Below, in pieces: positions 1-7,281 of a DNA stretch of 26,253 nt (positions within the stretch are counted from its first letter, which is position 1; every line of letters starts with the position of its first letter). The notes under the pieces were generated by a model. That model did not search any database, had not been told where the DNA came from, and saw only the letters and a program-made list of their open reading frames with translations. The stretch is taken from NCBI GenBank assembly GCA_024224995.1, contig JAAENB010000574.1:1-26253 (forward strand). The letters run 5' to 3'. Source of the DNA: a bacterium (lineage in GTDB: Bacteria > Spirochaetota > UBA4802 > UBA5550). A program made the translations under genes and the position numbers.

Positions 1-91
1 AACCCATTATGCCGAATGAAAGATTTAGCACTTTCTATTAATATAATTATACATATTTAGGGAAAAGTCAATTTTTTATTTTGTATAAAAA
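1..91. other. AT-rich window edge, no gene seen
   Basis: This stretch is AT-rich and contains no convincing coding frame. On the minus strand a TTGACT (65-70 region) and a TATAAT can be read, but they are only 14 bases apart, too short for a normal sigma70 promoter. It may be the upstream region of a gene lying beyond the left edge. Confidence 0.3.
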
Positions 92-154
92 ACAGGTGCA
101 AGGTACAGGGGAGGTAATCGGTGGCCTGTTGGGCCGGGTAATCGGTTATCGGTT
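92..154. repeat. Degenerate heptamer repeats (GGTACAG and NNATCGG types)
   Basis: Two short-period repeat styles follow one another: GGTGCAAGGTACAGGGGAGG, then GGTAATCGGTGGCC, a short spacer, and GGGCCGGGTAATCGGTTATCGG. The ATCGG units recur every seven bases. The second part is nearly identical to the block after the acyl-CoA ligase at 22211-22275, except that a hairpin of about 25 bases sits in the middle there. A related GGTACAA style repeat occurs at 24661-24688. No coding function is apparent. Confidence 0.65.
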
Positions 155-183
155 AAGAGAAGGGCCAGGCAAGAAAAAGCCCG

Positions 184-209
184 TAGAGGCGTTGCATGCA
201 GCGTCTCTA
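184..209. repeat. 26-base palindrome (TAGAGRCG...CGTCTCTA type)
   Basis: TAGAGGCGTTGC and GCAGCGTCTCTA form an almost uninterrupted stem around a central AT, with two G-T wobble pairs. The design resembles the TAGAGACG...CGTCTCTA palindromes that are dispersed in many bacterial genomes, notably cyanobacteria (recollection of the family, not searched). It lies downstream of lnt on the minus strand and could form a 3' mRNA hairpin. Confidence 0.6.
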
Positions 210-226
210 AAAACCGCTGCGGCGGC
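209..226 (-). terminator. Probable terminator after lnt
   Basis: Read on the minus strand, the sequence is CCGC-CGCA-GCGG followed directly by TTTTT. The stem is short (4-5 bp) but GC-only and sits just beyond the lnt stop codon, which makes it a plausible rho-independent terminator for the yggS-proC-M23-lnt unit. Confidence 0.45.
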
Positions 227-230
227 AAAA

Positions 231-250
231 AACCTCGAACCTCGAACCTG
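231..250. repeat. AACCTCG heptamer tandem repeat
   Basis: Two exact AACCTCG units and a third degenerate AACCTGT unit abut the 3' end of lnt (stop at 254). This is a third heptamer style in the first 250 bases. Confidence 0.7.
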
Positions 251-253
251 TCT

Positions 254-1765
254 TTAATCCCTAAAAACGGAAACCGCCAGCCCCGCCATAACAAAAAAGA
301 CCGCGCCGAAGAGGATCCAGTCGCCGAAACGGGAATAAAAAGAGCGGGTATTGAGGGGAATAATTTCGCTGTGAATAGATTCTCTGGAAAAGAGTTTTGA
401 AGCTTGAATAATTTTGCCCGAGGGGGAAATAACCGCGGAAATACCGCTGTTGGAAGCGCGGATGAGAAAACGCCTGTTTTCGATAGCCCGGACTGCGGCA
501 CCTGCCAGGTGGACAAAGGGTTCCGGGGAGTTGCCGAACCAGGCGTCATTGGAGATATTCACCAGGAACAGAGCGCCTTTTGAAACAGGCACACGGGAGA
601 ACCAGGGATAAAGGGACTCAAAGCAGATGGAGAGCCCCGCGGGACCAAAGGGGGTGGAAACAAAGGGAGAAGACCTGCCCCGCGCGAATTCGGCCGGGGC
701 ATTGTAGTATTTATCCAGAAGAGAACCGGCCGGGGCGCTTTCCGCGAAGGGGAGCAGGATATTTTTGTCGTAAAAGTTAATACTGCCGGAACCGGAAATA
801 ATAAAAGCCGAATTATAAACACCGGAACCGGATTTTTTTTTGCGGACCCCCCCGGTAATAAGCAGTGAATCGGGCCCAACGCGGTTGATAATATGGGCGA
901 ACAGGTCTTTGGTAACCTTGCCCGGGGAATTCAGAACAGTTTCGGGCCATACAATAATGCGTTTGCCGGGCAAGACGTCCTTTGCGGCACTCATGGCCAG
1001 GTAGGTTTGAAGCCGGGAAAAAAAATTATTATCGATCCAGCGTTCTCTGGCGCCGAAATTACCCTGAACAATGGAAACAGGAACGGCTTTGCCTTTAATG
1101 CTCTTATCGAAATAAGAGAAATGAGAAAGCCGGACCAGCCCGTAAATCGAAGGAAGAGCCAGGACACACAAAAGAAGAAAAACAGGGGTGATAGAAGATT
1201 TCAGCTGTGAGCGGTCAGTATTTTTAAAAATATAAAATATCAGCGAATTGCACAGAACAAGCAGGAACGAGATCCCATAGATGCCGCAAAAATCGGCAGC
1301 CTGAATGAAGGGAGAAAAGGGCACAGCCGTATAGCCGATGAAGCCCCAGGGAATACCAACCGGGATCAGTTCGCGCAGGTATTCAAAAAGGATCCAGAGA
1401 GAAGGCACGATAAAAATATAGAATAAAATATGATTTCTAAACAGGAAGCGGTACGCCGCGGTAAAGAGAAGAAAGAGCAGCCCAAGGGGGATAAAAAGAC
1501 AGAGAATCATGAAGATAATGGTTTTAACAAGGGAAACCTCATACCGAAGGAGCAGGGAAGGGAAGAGCCAGAAACCCAGGCCCAGGGCAGCGAACAGGCC
1601 CCATGAAAATCCCCGCGCAAGCAGCTGTTTCATCGAACCGGAATTCTCCTCGCATTGTTCAATGGCATAAAATAAGGGAACCAGTGCAACGAACGAGAGC
1701 GGCCACAAAGAAACCGAAGGAAAGGCCAGGGAATAGAGAAGAGCAGAAATAAGTATAAATATCAT
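254..1765 (-). CDS. lnt: Apolipoprotein N-acyltransferase
   Basis: Transfers an acyl chain from phospholipid to the N-terminal cysteine of lipoproteins at the outer face of the inner membrane, the last step of lipoprotein maturation. The 503-aa protein has the family layout: about six hydrophobic N-terminal segments (residues 1-215), starting with the usual LAFPS...WPLSFVALVPL, then a nitrilase-like domain (about 225-480) and a final membrane segment (about 483-500). The catalytic triad is visible as E275 in VWPET, K334 in YDKNILLPF and C381 in SICFES. The length is normal for the family. The start at 1765 lacks a clear ribosome binding site, but no better start exists and the N-terminus matches the family. 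It is last in a minus-strand gene group, separated from the M23 peptidase by a palindromic repeat. Confidence 0.95.
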   Translation of the reverse strand: MIFILISALLYSLAFPSVSLWPLSFVALVPLFYAIEQCEENSGSMKQLLARGFSWGLFAALGLGFWLFPSLLLRYEVSLVKTIIFMILCLFIPLGLLFLLFTAAYRFLFRNHILFYIFIVPSLWILFEYLRELIPVGIPWGFIGYTAVPFSPFIQAADFCGIYGISFLLVLCNSLIFYIFKNTDRSQLKSSITPVFLLLCVLALPSIYGLVRLSHFSYFDKSIKGKAVPVSIVQGNFGARERWIDNNFFSRLQTYLAMSAAKDVLPGKRIIVWPETVLNSPGKVTKDLFAHIINRVGPDSLLITGGVRKKKSGSGVYNSAFIISGSGSINFYDKNILLPFAESAPAGSLLDKYYNAPAEFARGRSSPFVSTPFGPAGLSICFESLYPWFSRVPVSKGALFLVNISNDAWFGNSPEPFVHLAGAAVRAIENRRFLIRASNSGISAVISPSGKIIQASKLFSRESIHSEIIPLNTRSFYSRFGDWILFGAVFFVMAGLAVSVFRD

Positions 1766-1846
1766 GGAAGTAAGAGTATATAGTAAGAAAAAAAATGCAA
1801 GTATATTTTAGATTTAAGACCCCGGGCTAAATCGGTCGTGTCTTCA

Positions 1847-1979
1847 TATACCGAAAAACGTAATTCGGAATGTAGATTATGCCTGGAGTGATGCCTCGGC
1901 AGGTTGTGAGGCTGTCTGAGCGAAGCGAGTTCCGAACGTTCTGCAGAGGTATTGCGCCAGGCATAATCTACATTCCGGG
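1847..1979. repeat. Long palindromic repeat, copy 1
   Basis: An element of about 130 bases with perfect 21-base outer arms (1866-1886 and 1957-1977, beginning CGGAATGTAG). Inside is a second stem (CCTCGGCAG with CTGCAGAGG, one mismatch) and a core reading GTCTGAGCGAAGCGAG. Copy 2 at 9213-9343 is about 90 percent identical, and differences in the arms are compensated. It lies between the M23 peptidase and lnt, so it would be transcribed as a long hairpin between the two genes. Confidence 0.9.
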
Positions 1980-2010
1980 TTGTTATCCCTTGCCCCTTTT
2001 TCCTGCTTTC

Positions 2011-2982
2011 TTACCATATAAAAAGAAGCGGGTTTATAATCTCGCCGTGGCGCATAATGGTAAAATGGAGGTGCGGACCCGTCGATTTGCCCGTGGAGCC
2101 GATAAGGGCAATAGTACTATCTTTGGTAACCCAGTCGCCTTTTTTGGCTTTAAGAGAGGAGCAGTGTCCGTAGAGGGTGGAGTAGCCGTCGTGGTGTTGA
2201 ATAATGGCAGTATTGCCGTAGCCGTCACGCCAGCCGGAAAAAATAACCATCCCTTTTTTAAAGGGGCGAATAGGGGCGCCGTATTTGCCTTTAATATCAA
2301 TCCCGTTATGGAAAGCCATACCGTGAAGAAAGGGGTCAACCCGGTCGCCAAAAAGGGACGTGTAATAGCCTTTGATGGGGGACTGGAAGGATTTCCGGAA
2401 ACGGTAGAGCCGCTCCAGGTAATTATTAACCAGAACGGGTTTGGCATTTTTAAAAAATACCATGCGGATGTCGTCGGTAGAGATGATCTTAAAAAATGTG
2501 GGCACAAATTCACCCTTTGGGGAGCCTTTGAAGTTGAGTAATTCCGCCATATTATCCACATCAAAATAGTCATCAAATGCCACAAGAACACCGTCTCTTT
2601 CGGGAACAACAATTTCCGTATCTCTGGCAGCAACAAGGGATTTAAGAAAGGGATTCGCTGCAATAATGGTATCGATAGAGATATTATATTGCTGGGACAC
2701 GTTCCAGTACGATTCACCCTGGCGCATGGTATGGATCATGAGGTCCACACCGGCGTAATAGGGGTAGTTTCTAACAAGTTTAATGTAATCTTTCTGTGAG
2801 GTGAAAAGGGGAAACCCGTCTTTAAGAATATAGCTTTTTTCATCGACCGTAACGCTGTCTCGAACAAGGGCGGTAATAATGTTTCCAAAAAGGAATACGG
2901 CAGTAAAAAGAATGGAAACGGTTTTGACATAAAAGCTGACCCTGCTTAACTGGTATTTTGTGATTGGAAAACCATTAAACAT
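2011..2982 (-). CDS. LysM and M23 (LytM-type) peptidoglycan endopeptidase
   Basis: Probably a membrane-anchored cell-wall hydrolase or an activator of one. The 323-aa protein has one hydrophobic segment near the N-terminus (about 20-40), a LysM-like peptidoglycan-binding module (about 83-127, with the typical HTMRQGESYWNVSQQYNIS start), and a C-terminal M23 domain (about 205-320). The zinc and catalytic residues are visible: H225 and D229 in HNGID, H273 in YGH, and H304/H306 in HLHF. It begins at the ATG that shares one base with the proC stop codon (TAATG), so translation is probably coupled to proC. The set is complete, so activity is expected, unlike the degenerate LytM regulators of the EnvC type. 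Confidence 0.9.
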   Translation of the reverse strand: MFNGFPITKYQLSRVSFYVKTVSILFTAVFLFGNIITALVRDSVTVDEKSYILKDGFPLFTSQKDYIKLVRNYPYYAGVDLMIHTMRQGESYWNVSQQYNISIDTIIAANPFLKSLVAARDTEIVVPERDGVLVAFDDYFDVDNMAELLNFKGSPKGEFVPTFFKIISTDDIRMVFFKNAKPVLVNNYLERLYRFRKSFQSPIKGYYTSLFGDRVDPFLHGMAFHNGIDIKGKYGAPIRPFKKGMVIFSGWRDGYGNTAIIQHHDGYSTLYGHCSSLKAKKGDWVTKDSTIALIGSTGKSTGPHLHFTIMRHGEIINPLLFIW

Positions 2983-3794
2983 TATTTTTCACCTAACTTT
3001 TTAGATTTAAGAGTGGCCGCTTCAACAGCGTCCATGACAATTCCGGAAAAACCGGCTTTTTCAAGAATATGAACCCCATCGATCGTAGTGCCGCCGGGAG
3101 AGGTAACCTTGCCGCGTAAGGCAATAGGATCTTCCACGCTGTCGAGCACCAGCCGGGCCGAACCAAGAAGGGTCTGGGCGGCCAGGATAATAGCCTTATC
3201 CCGGGGAATGCCCATTTTCACCCCGCCGTCGGTCATGGCCTGGATGAAGGTAAAGGCATAGGCAGGCCCGCTGCCCGAAAGGCCTGTAACCGCGTCCATC
3301 ATGGATTCGGGAAGGACCAGGACTTTACCTATTTCAGAGAATATTTCTTCCACAATGCTGAGTGATTTATCGTCGATATTTTTGTTTGAAGAGAGGACCG
3401 ACATGCCTTCATCAATAAGGGCAGGGGTATTGGGCATAACCCTGATAACCCTGGTAGAAGAGCCGATGACTTTTTCAATAGAATCAATAGTAATGCCGGC
3501 AGCAACGGACACGATAATAGAATCCGCCACCAGGTCTTTGACCTGCATCAGAACGGAAGAGACAACAGCCGGTTTAACAGCGATAATAACGATGTTAGAC
3601 TCCGTAACCAGGGAACGGTCCGATTCGGCAGTAACAACGCCGTATTTTGCAGACAGGGAATCGAGTTTGTTGGGGTCAATGTCGTGGATAATGAGGTTTT
3701 CAGCAGGCATTTTCGCGGATAAGCCCGAAATAATAGCGGTACCCATATTACCCATACCAATGCAGCCGATCGTTTTACTTTTCAGTTGGCTCAT
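2982..3794 (-). CDS. proC: Pyrroline-5-carboxylate reductase
   Basis: Catalyses the last step of proline synthesis, reducing pyrroline-5-carboxylate with NAD(P)H in the cytoplasm. The 270-aa length is typical. The N-terminal Rossmann motif is GCIGMGNMG (residues 10-18), VRVMPNTPA lies in the middle, and the family signature region GLSGSGPAYAF and SPGGTTIDGVHILE is at the C-terminal dimerisation domain. The ATG at 3794 overlaps the yggS stop by four bases (ATGA), and its own stop overlaps the next gene start by one base. A yggS-proC pair is a common arrangement in bacteria. Confidence 0.97.
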   Translation of the reverse strand: MSQLKSKTIGCIGMGNMGTAIISGLSAKMPAENLIIHDIDPNKLDSLSAKYGVVTAESDRSLVTESNIVIIAVKPAVVSSVLMQVKDLVADSIIVSVAAGITIDSIEKVIGSSTRVIRVMPNTPALIDEGMSVLSSNKNIDDKSLSIVEEIFSEIGKVLVLPESMMDAVTGLSGSGPAYAFTFIQAMTDGGVKMGIPRDKAIILAAQTLLGSARLVLDSVEDPIALRGKVTSPGGTTIDGVHILEKAGFSGIVMDAVEAATLKSKKLGEK

Positions 3795-4477
3795 ACGCAG
3801 GTCCTTTTTCCGAAAATAGCGGTACCGATCCTCACCAGAGTGGCGCCCTCTTCAATAGCAATAGTGAAGTCCGAGGACATCCCCATTGAGAGTTCTTTGA
3901 GGTCCAGGTTCAGTTCATCATTTATAGTATCAAGCAAACGCCTGGCTGTACGAAAACAATTTCTAACACGGTCATGGTCGTCGGTAAAAGGAGCCATCGT
4001 CATCAATCCAAGGATCTCCGTATTGTTTAATTCGGCAATTTCTTTTATAATATTAACTGTTTTTTCCGGCGAAATACCGCTTTTTGTCTCTTCGCCGGAA
4101 GTATTGACCTGGATAAGTATCTTTTGAATCTTATGTCTCTTTTCCGCTTCTTTGTTGATTTTGAGAGCGGTAGAAACTTTGTCAATAGTCTGAATAACGT
4201 CAAAAAGTTCCACAGCATCCTTTGCCTTGTTTGATTGCAAATGCCCGATCATATGAAATGAAGCGGAACCGCTTAAACCGGGAATCTTGTTCCCTGCCTC
4301 CTGGATTTTGTTCTCACCAAAAAGAGAAATGCCTGAGTCAATTGCCTCTTGAACAATATCCTGAGAGAATGTTTTGCTTACGGCAACAATCTTAATATCC
4401 TCCGGATTCCGGCCGACAGATAGAGCAATACGGGCAACGGTCTCTTTTATCTCATTATAGTTCTTAATAATACTCAT
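3791..4477 (-). CDS. yggS: YggS/PROSC-type pyridoxal phosphate homeostasis protein
   Basis: A PLP-binding alanine-racemase-fold protein that buffers free pyridoxal phosphate; it is not itself a known enzyme. From the ATG at 4477 the protein is 228 aa, the usual family size. The PLP lysine lies in VAVSKTF (residue 36 or near), and other family blocks are FGENKIQEA, HMIGHLQSNK, VNTSGEETKSG, GLMTMAP and LSMGMSSDF. The frame stays open upstream to 4765, but those 96 residues have no family counterpart and cover the divergent promoter of the next gene, so the internal ATG is preferred. There is no strong ribosome binding site at this ATG. It heads the minus-strand gene group. Confidence 0.93.
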   Translation of the reverse strand: MSIIKNYNEIKETVARIALSVGRNPEDIKIVAVSKTFSQDIVQEAIDSGISLFGENKIQEAGNKIPGLSGSASFHMIGHLQSNKAKDAVELFDVIQTIDKVSTALKINKEAEKRHKIQKILIQVNTSGEETKSGISPEKTVNIIKEIAELNNTEILGLMTMAPFTDDHDRVRNCFRTARRLLDTINDELNLDLKELSMGMSSDFTIAIEEGATLVRIGTAIFGKRTCV

Positions 4478-4578
4478 CAAATTCAAATATTCAATTAAAT
4501 AGGCGTGGTTTATATTACTCAGTTTTGTATATTGTCCGGGAAAGTCAAGAAAAATATTGTTTTCAGTGGATACAGTTC

Positions 4579-4607
4579 TTGACAAAATTTTTTTCACTGA
4601 ATATAGT
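4579..4607 (+). promoter_or_regulatory. Sigma70-type promoter, near consensus
   Basis: TTGACA (4579-4584), a 17-base spacer and TATAGT (4602-4607), about 50 bases upstream of the ATG at 4658. It is the closest match to consensus in the window. Confidence 0.8.
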
Positions 4608-4657
4608 CTTCGGAAGAGCTTAATCCTGTGAAACAGGAAAAAAAGGTGGTATATATT

Positions 4658-4978
4658 ATGATTCATAAACAGCAATTTATGGCACAGCATGCGGCAGCAC
4701 TTGAAGCAGCAATAAATTCGGAAGAAGTAAAGAGACTGCTTGATGAAAGGGATGAGGCCGAGCATATCAGTTCACTGGGAATACACTCCAAATGTACGGC
4801 TTTTCACCGGGATACCCCTCCCATAACCACAATTTCAATAAAGTTTGATTTTATTGAAAGAAAAGTGGGGATAATTCAGGGTGATATCCTGGTAACTGTT
4901 GATGTTAATGAAGACTGCAGCATCAGGAGACTGGAAGTTGAAGCAGCCGATATTGGAAAACCCGCGTCGAATGGCTAG
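4658..4978 (+). CDS. Unknown 106-aa protein
   Basis: Not recognised. The ATG at 4658 is preceded by AGGTGG at a spacing of 8 bases, which is better than the upstream GTG at 4628. The first 45 residues look helical and charged (KQQFMAQHAAALEAAINSEE), followed by a segment rich in alternating beta-like residues (TTISIKFDFIERKVGIIQGDILVTVDVN) and a short helical tail. No signal peptide or membrane segment is seen. It has its own near-consensus promoter and a terminator just after it, so it is a monocistronic gene. Codon use resembles that of the neighbours. Confidence 0.75.
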   Translation: MIHKQQFMAQHAAALEAAINSEEVKRLLDERDEAEHISSLGIHSKCTAFHRDTPPITTISIKFDFIERKVGIIQGDILVTVDVNEDCSIRRLEVEAADIGKPASNG

Positions 4979-4998
4979 TGTTCTTCAGAAGTGAGGGG

Positions 4999-5026
4999 GC
5001 CGGGGACTTTTCTCCGGTATTTTTTA
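4999..5026 (+). terminator. Rho-independent terminator
   Basis: CCGGGGA and TCTCCGG pair (one G-U) around a CTTT loop (5000-5017) and are followed by TATTTTTT. It closes the 106-aa gene. Confidence 0.75.
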
Positions 5027-5055
5027 AATAAATATAATAAAAATGAATAATAATA

Positions 5056-5083
5056 TTGACTAATTACGGACTGCTAATAAAAT
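5056..5083 (+). promoter_or_regulatory. Sigma70-type promoter
   Basis: TTGACT (5056-5061), a 16-base spacer and TAAAAT (5078-5083), upstream of the phosphatidyltransferase gene that starts at 5165. Confidence 0.6.
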
Positions 5084-5164
5084 AACATGACCTATTGTTT
5101 GAATGAGACAGACCAATCTGCAATAAATTTAGACGAGAAATTCCGGAAAGGAAATAATTAATCA

Positions 5165-5989
5165 ATGACTACTACTGTTAACGATGAACAGATTTATAAT
5201 TCAATATTACCTTCATTAATAGTTGCGATATCTTTTTTGACGGTGCTGGTTTATTACGGCATGACCTGGCCCTACAGAAAAAAGACGCAGGAAGTGCTGG
5301 AGAGGATGCATAAGAGTTTTCTGGGAGTTTTTTTCAGGGAGTTCTGGTACTGGTTTACCGATCCTGTGGTGCTGTTTTTTAAAATCACCCGGTTTACTCC
5401 CAATATGGTGACGGGATTGTCTATTTTTCTCTCTATCTTTACGGGGTATCTGTTTTTTATCGGTGAGATAGGCTGGGGCGGCTGGATGGTCGTTGTCAGC
5501 GGCAGCATGGATACCTTTGACGGCAGGCTGGCCCGGATGACCGATCAATCGAGCAGGTCCGGGGAGTTTTTTGACGCCTGTGTGGACCGGTATAGTGACG
5601 CATTTGTTTTTATGGGCATAGCGCTCTATTTTGTTAGTCGATATTATATGAATCAAGGTGCCGGTACAATTACGACAATTGATTTTTTAATGCTTATTGT
5701 TTCAATGCTTACCCTTGTTGGGACCGAAGTGATGAGTTATATAAAAGCCCGGGGCGAAGCAATGGGATTTACCACAAAAAGAGGACTTATGCAGCGGCCT
5801 GAGCGGGTAGCGCTTCTGGCTCTTTTTACTGTTCTGCACCCTTTTTTCAAAATAATAGCAGATGAATACCAATGGCCGTCTGATATTTCCCTCATCGGGG
5901 TAATGATCTTAATGGCAGTGCTTATAAATTTTTCCGCCATTGTACGGCTTATTTCGATATTTAGAGATATAAAGAGAACAGAAACCTGA
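5165..5989 (+). CDS. CDP-alcohol phosphatidyltransferase family protein
   Basis: An integral membrane enzyme of the family that joins a CDP-linked lipid or alcohol to a second alcohol, as in phospholipid synthesis. The full signature D-x2-DG-x2-AR-x8-G-x3-D-x3-D is present: D116, D119, G120, A123, R124, G133, D137 and D141. About six membrane segments surround it (about 15-33, 83-99, 103-116, 143-160, 170-190 and 245-265). The N-terminus (1-75) is longer than in minimal family members and carries one extra hydrophobic segment. The substrate cannot be told from sequence alone; phosphatidylglycerol, phosphatidylinositol-like or other headgroup synthases are all possible. The gene appears to stand alone, with a promoter upstream and a terminator downstream. 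An AAGGAA about 12 bases before the ATG is a weak ribosome binding site. Confidence 0.9.
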   Translation: MTTTVNDEQIYNSILPSLIVAISFLTVLVYYGMTWPYRKKTQEVLERMHKSFLGVFFREFWYWFTDPVVLFFKITRFTPNMVTGLSIFLSIFTGYLFFIGEIGWGGWMVVVSGSMDTFDGRLARMTDQSSRSGEFFDACVDRYSDAFVFMGIALYFVSRYYMNQGAGTITTIDFLMLIVSMLTLVGTEVMSYIKARGEAMGFTTKRGLMQRPERVALLALFTVLHPFFKIIADEYQWPSDISLIGVMILMAVLINFSAIVRLISIFRDIKRTET

Positions 5990-6062
5990 TAACGTATAAA
6001 TTTTTCTTGACTTTTAGAATATGTACTGTAGATTTCTAAAATATGTTAAGAGAAAAATTGTG

Positions 6063-6091
6063 AACATGCTCCCGGAAAGGGAGCTTGTTTT
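6063..6091 (+). terminator. Rho-independent terminator
   Basis: GCTCCC-GGAAA-GGGAGC (6068-6084), extendable by AACA/TGTT with one mismatch, is followed by TTGTTTTG. It follows the phosphatidyltransferase gene. Confidence 0.7.
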
Positions 6092-6200
6092 GTCCGATGG
6101 GCACTAACATGCAAAAATATAAAGAACAGTGTCCCCACACTCATCACCATTCATTTACAGCTATGGCTGTGTTGTATCATTATATTTATATTAACGTATA

Positions 6201-6230
6201 AAATTTCGTTGAATTTCGTTGAATTTCTTT
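6201..6230. repeat. Triplicated 10-mer (GAATTTCGTT)
   Basis: Three head-to-tail copies: AAATTTCGTT, GAATTTCGTT and GAATTTCTTT. They lie about 45 bases upstream of a TATAAT box, so they could be an operator array or simply slippage-prone DNA. Confidence 0.6.
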
Positions 6231-6310
6231 GTTGTTCCTTGTATTGTTTTTTTCATTACAGAGTAGAGCTGTATAATAACACTATAGAAGAGAATTTGGA
6301 AAGATTATAG

Positions 6311-6775
6311 ATGATAATTATAGGGATACTTGCACTATTTGTTTCATTTACCATTCATATTTATTTTTTGATACGATATGTTTCGGAAAGAGATGAACGG
6401 CATTTAAGACTTTTTATTGTAACAGCAGGCCTTAATATGCTCATTGCCGCTATTCTGGCCGGAATGAGTATGTATAATCCTGAACTGGTCCATGAGATCG
6501 ATATCAAACTGTTGACCTGGTTGATATCGGGAGTGGTTATGCTTATTATGTTATTTGTTAAAATAACCATTTTCAGGAATATATACAAACGAGCCCAGCA
6601 GCCGGAACATTATCATCTAAACTTTTTTGGCAAGAAAGTGCTGCATGCAACGGTTGTAAAGCCGGTTGAGGTTCTCACTTTTTTTGTAACCATACCGCTC
6701 TTTTGTTTGTTGGGAGCTTATTTTGTGGCACGGCTTATTAATCTTTTTCTATATGCGCGATTATCGCTTGTATGA
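6311..6775 (+). CDS. Unknown small membrane protein (154 aa)
   Basis: Not recognised. Four hydrophobic segments are visible (about 1-22, 32-52, 67-88 and 118-145), with a charged loop SERDERH after the first and a basic, His-containing loop (NIYKRAQQPEHYH) after the third. There is no signal peptide beyond the first segment and no conserved motif that I can name. The ATG at 6311 has only a weak upstream AAGA/GGAAAG sequence. It is followed by about 100 bases before the next small gene. Confidence 0.7.
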   Translation: MIIIGILALFVSFTIHIYFLIRYVSERDERHLRLFIVTAGLNMLIAAILAGMSMYNPELVHEIDIKLLTWLISGVVMLIMLFVKITIFRNIYKRAQQPEHYHLNFFGKKVLHATVVKPVEVLTFFVTIPLFCLLGAYFVARLINLFLYARLSLV

Positions 6776-6881
6776 TTTTTTTGAACAAAAACAAAAATAT
6801 TACTGGATTTTTGTGTATGTAAAGATAAAAATAGTAATTGTATAGACAGTTCGAATAATACTTGGAAGTATGGAGGAAACG

Positions 6882-7091
6882 ATGTCGTATATTTCAGATT
6901 CAGTTAGAAAAAATGCAAAAAAATGTGAGGAGTGTGCTATCCTCAAGATGGGCAGCAATATAGATAAAAAAGGTGTTATGCATGAAGAGGCACAGGTTGC
7001 GGCTGATGGGGTTTTGAAGCTTAGCTGTACTCTTTGTCCTTTCGCAAAGGATTACGAAAGCGTTAATGGCAGGAAGCCATTTGAAAAATAA
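6882..7091 (+). CDS. Small double-CxxC protein (69 aa), possible zinc ribbon
   Basis: Not recognised at family level. From the ATG at 6882, preceded by GGAGG at 5 bases, the protein is 69 aa; an in-frame ATG at 6870 overlaps that ribosome binding site and is less likely. Two CxxC pairs, C15/C18 (KCEEC) and C49/C52 (SCTLC), are 30 residues apart, the geometry of a small zinc ribbon or rubredoxin-like knuckle. The rest is charged and soluble. A strong terminator follows at 7168. The role could be a regulatory or metal-binding protein; there is no enzyme motif. Confidence 0.8.
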   Translation: MSYISDSVRKNAKKCEECAILKMGSNIDKKGVMHEEAQVAADGVLKLSCTLCPFAKDYESVNGRKPFEK

Positions 7092-7167
7092 GTAAACACC
7101 TCTCGAATAAAGATTCTTATGAAAAAAATAAACAAAAAAATCCCCATGTAAATTTGGGTGTATCGTG

Positions 7168-7199
7168 AGCGGGATATCGGAGATATTCCGCTTTTTTAT
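7168..7199 (+). terminator. Rho-independent terminator
   Basis: AGCGGGATATC and GATATTCCGCT form an 11-bp stem (one G-U pair) with a three-base loop, followed by a T-rich run (7192-7200). Confidence 0.85.
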
Positions 7200-7215
7200 T
7201 ATTGAACATTTTTTA

Positions 7216-7244
7216 TTGACTTTATCCCGGTTTCAGGATAGAAT
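7216..7244 (+). promoter_or_regulatory. Sigma70-type promoter
   Basis: TTGACT (7216-7221), a 17-base spacer and TAGAAT (7239-7244). The predicted transcript begins near 7251, about 30 bases before the HEAT-repeat gene. Confidence 0.75.
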
Positions 7245-7281
7245 CGGGATAATTATTTTATATATATAAGTGAGTGAAGAG

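Larger units (their letters stand above)
5990..6310. other. Intergenic region with terminator, small hairpins and a 10-base repeat
   Basis: These 321 bases hold no convincing gene. They contain the terminator at 6063-6091, two small hairpins (AGTGT-CCCC-ACACT near 6128-6141 and ACAGC-TATG-GCTGT at 6157-6170), a triplicated 10-mer at 6201-6230, and a TATAAT at 6272-6277 that may be the -10 box of the next gene (no good -35 at normal distance). Confidence 0.5.

Noticed and set aside
46..75. Minus-strand promoter with TTGACT and TATAAT
   Set aside because: The boxes are good but only 14 bases apart, and the gene it would drive is outside the window.
1879..2541. 220-codon open frame on the plus strand
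   Set aside because: It begins inside the palindromic repeat and runs antisense through the M23 peptidase gene, which has clear domain motifs. The LSERSEF segment comes from the repeat core.
4478..4765. 96-residue N-terminal extension of yggS
   Set aside because: It has no family counterpart, and it covers the divergent promoter and the first part of the 106-aa gene.
6870..6881. Earlier ATG for the double-CxxC protein
   Set aside because: It overlaps the GGAGG that fits the ATG at 6882.
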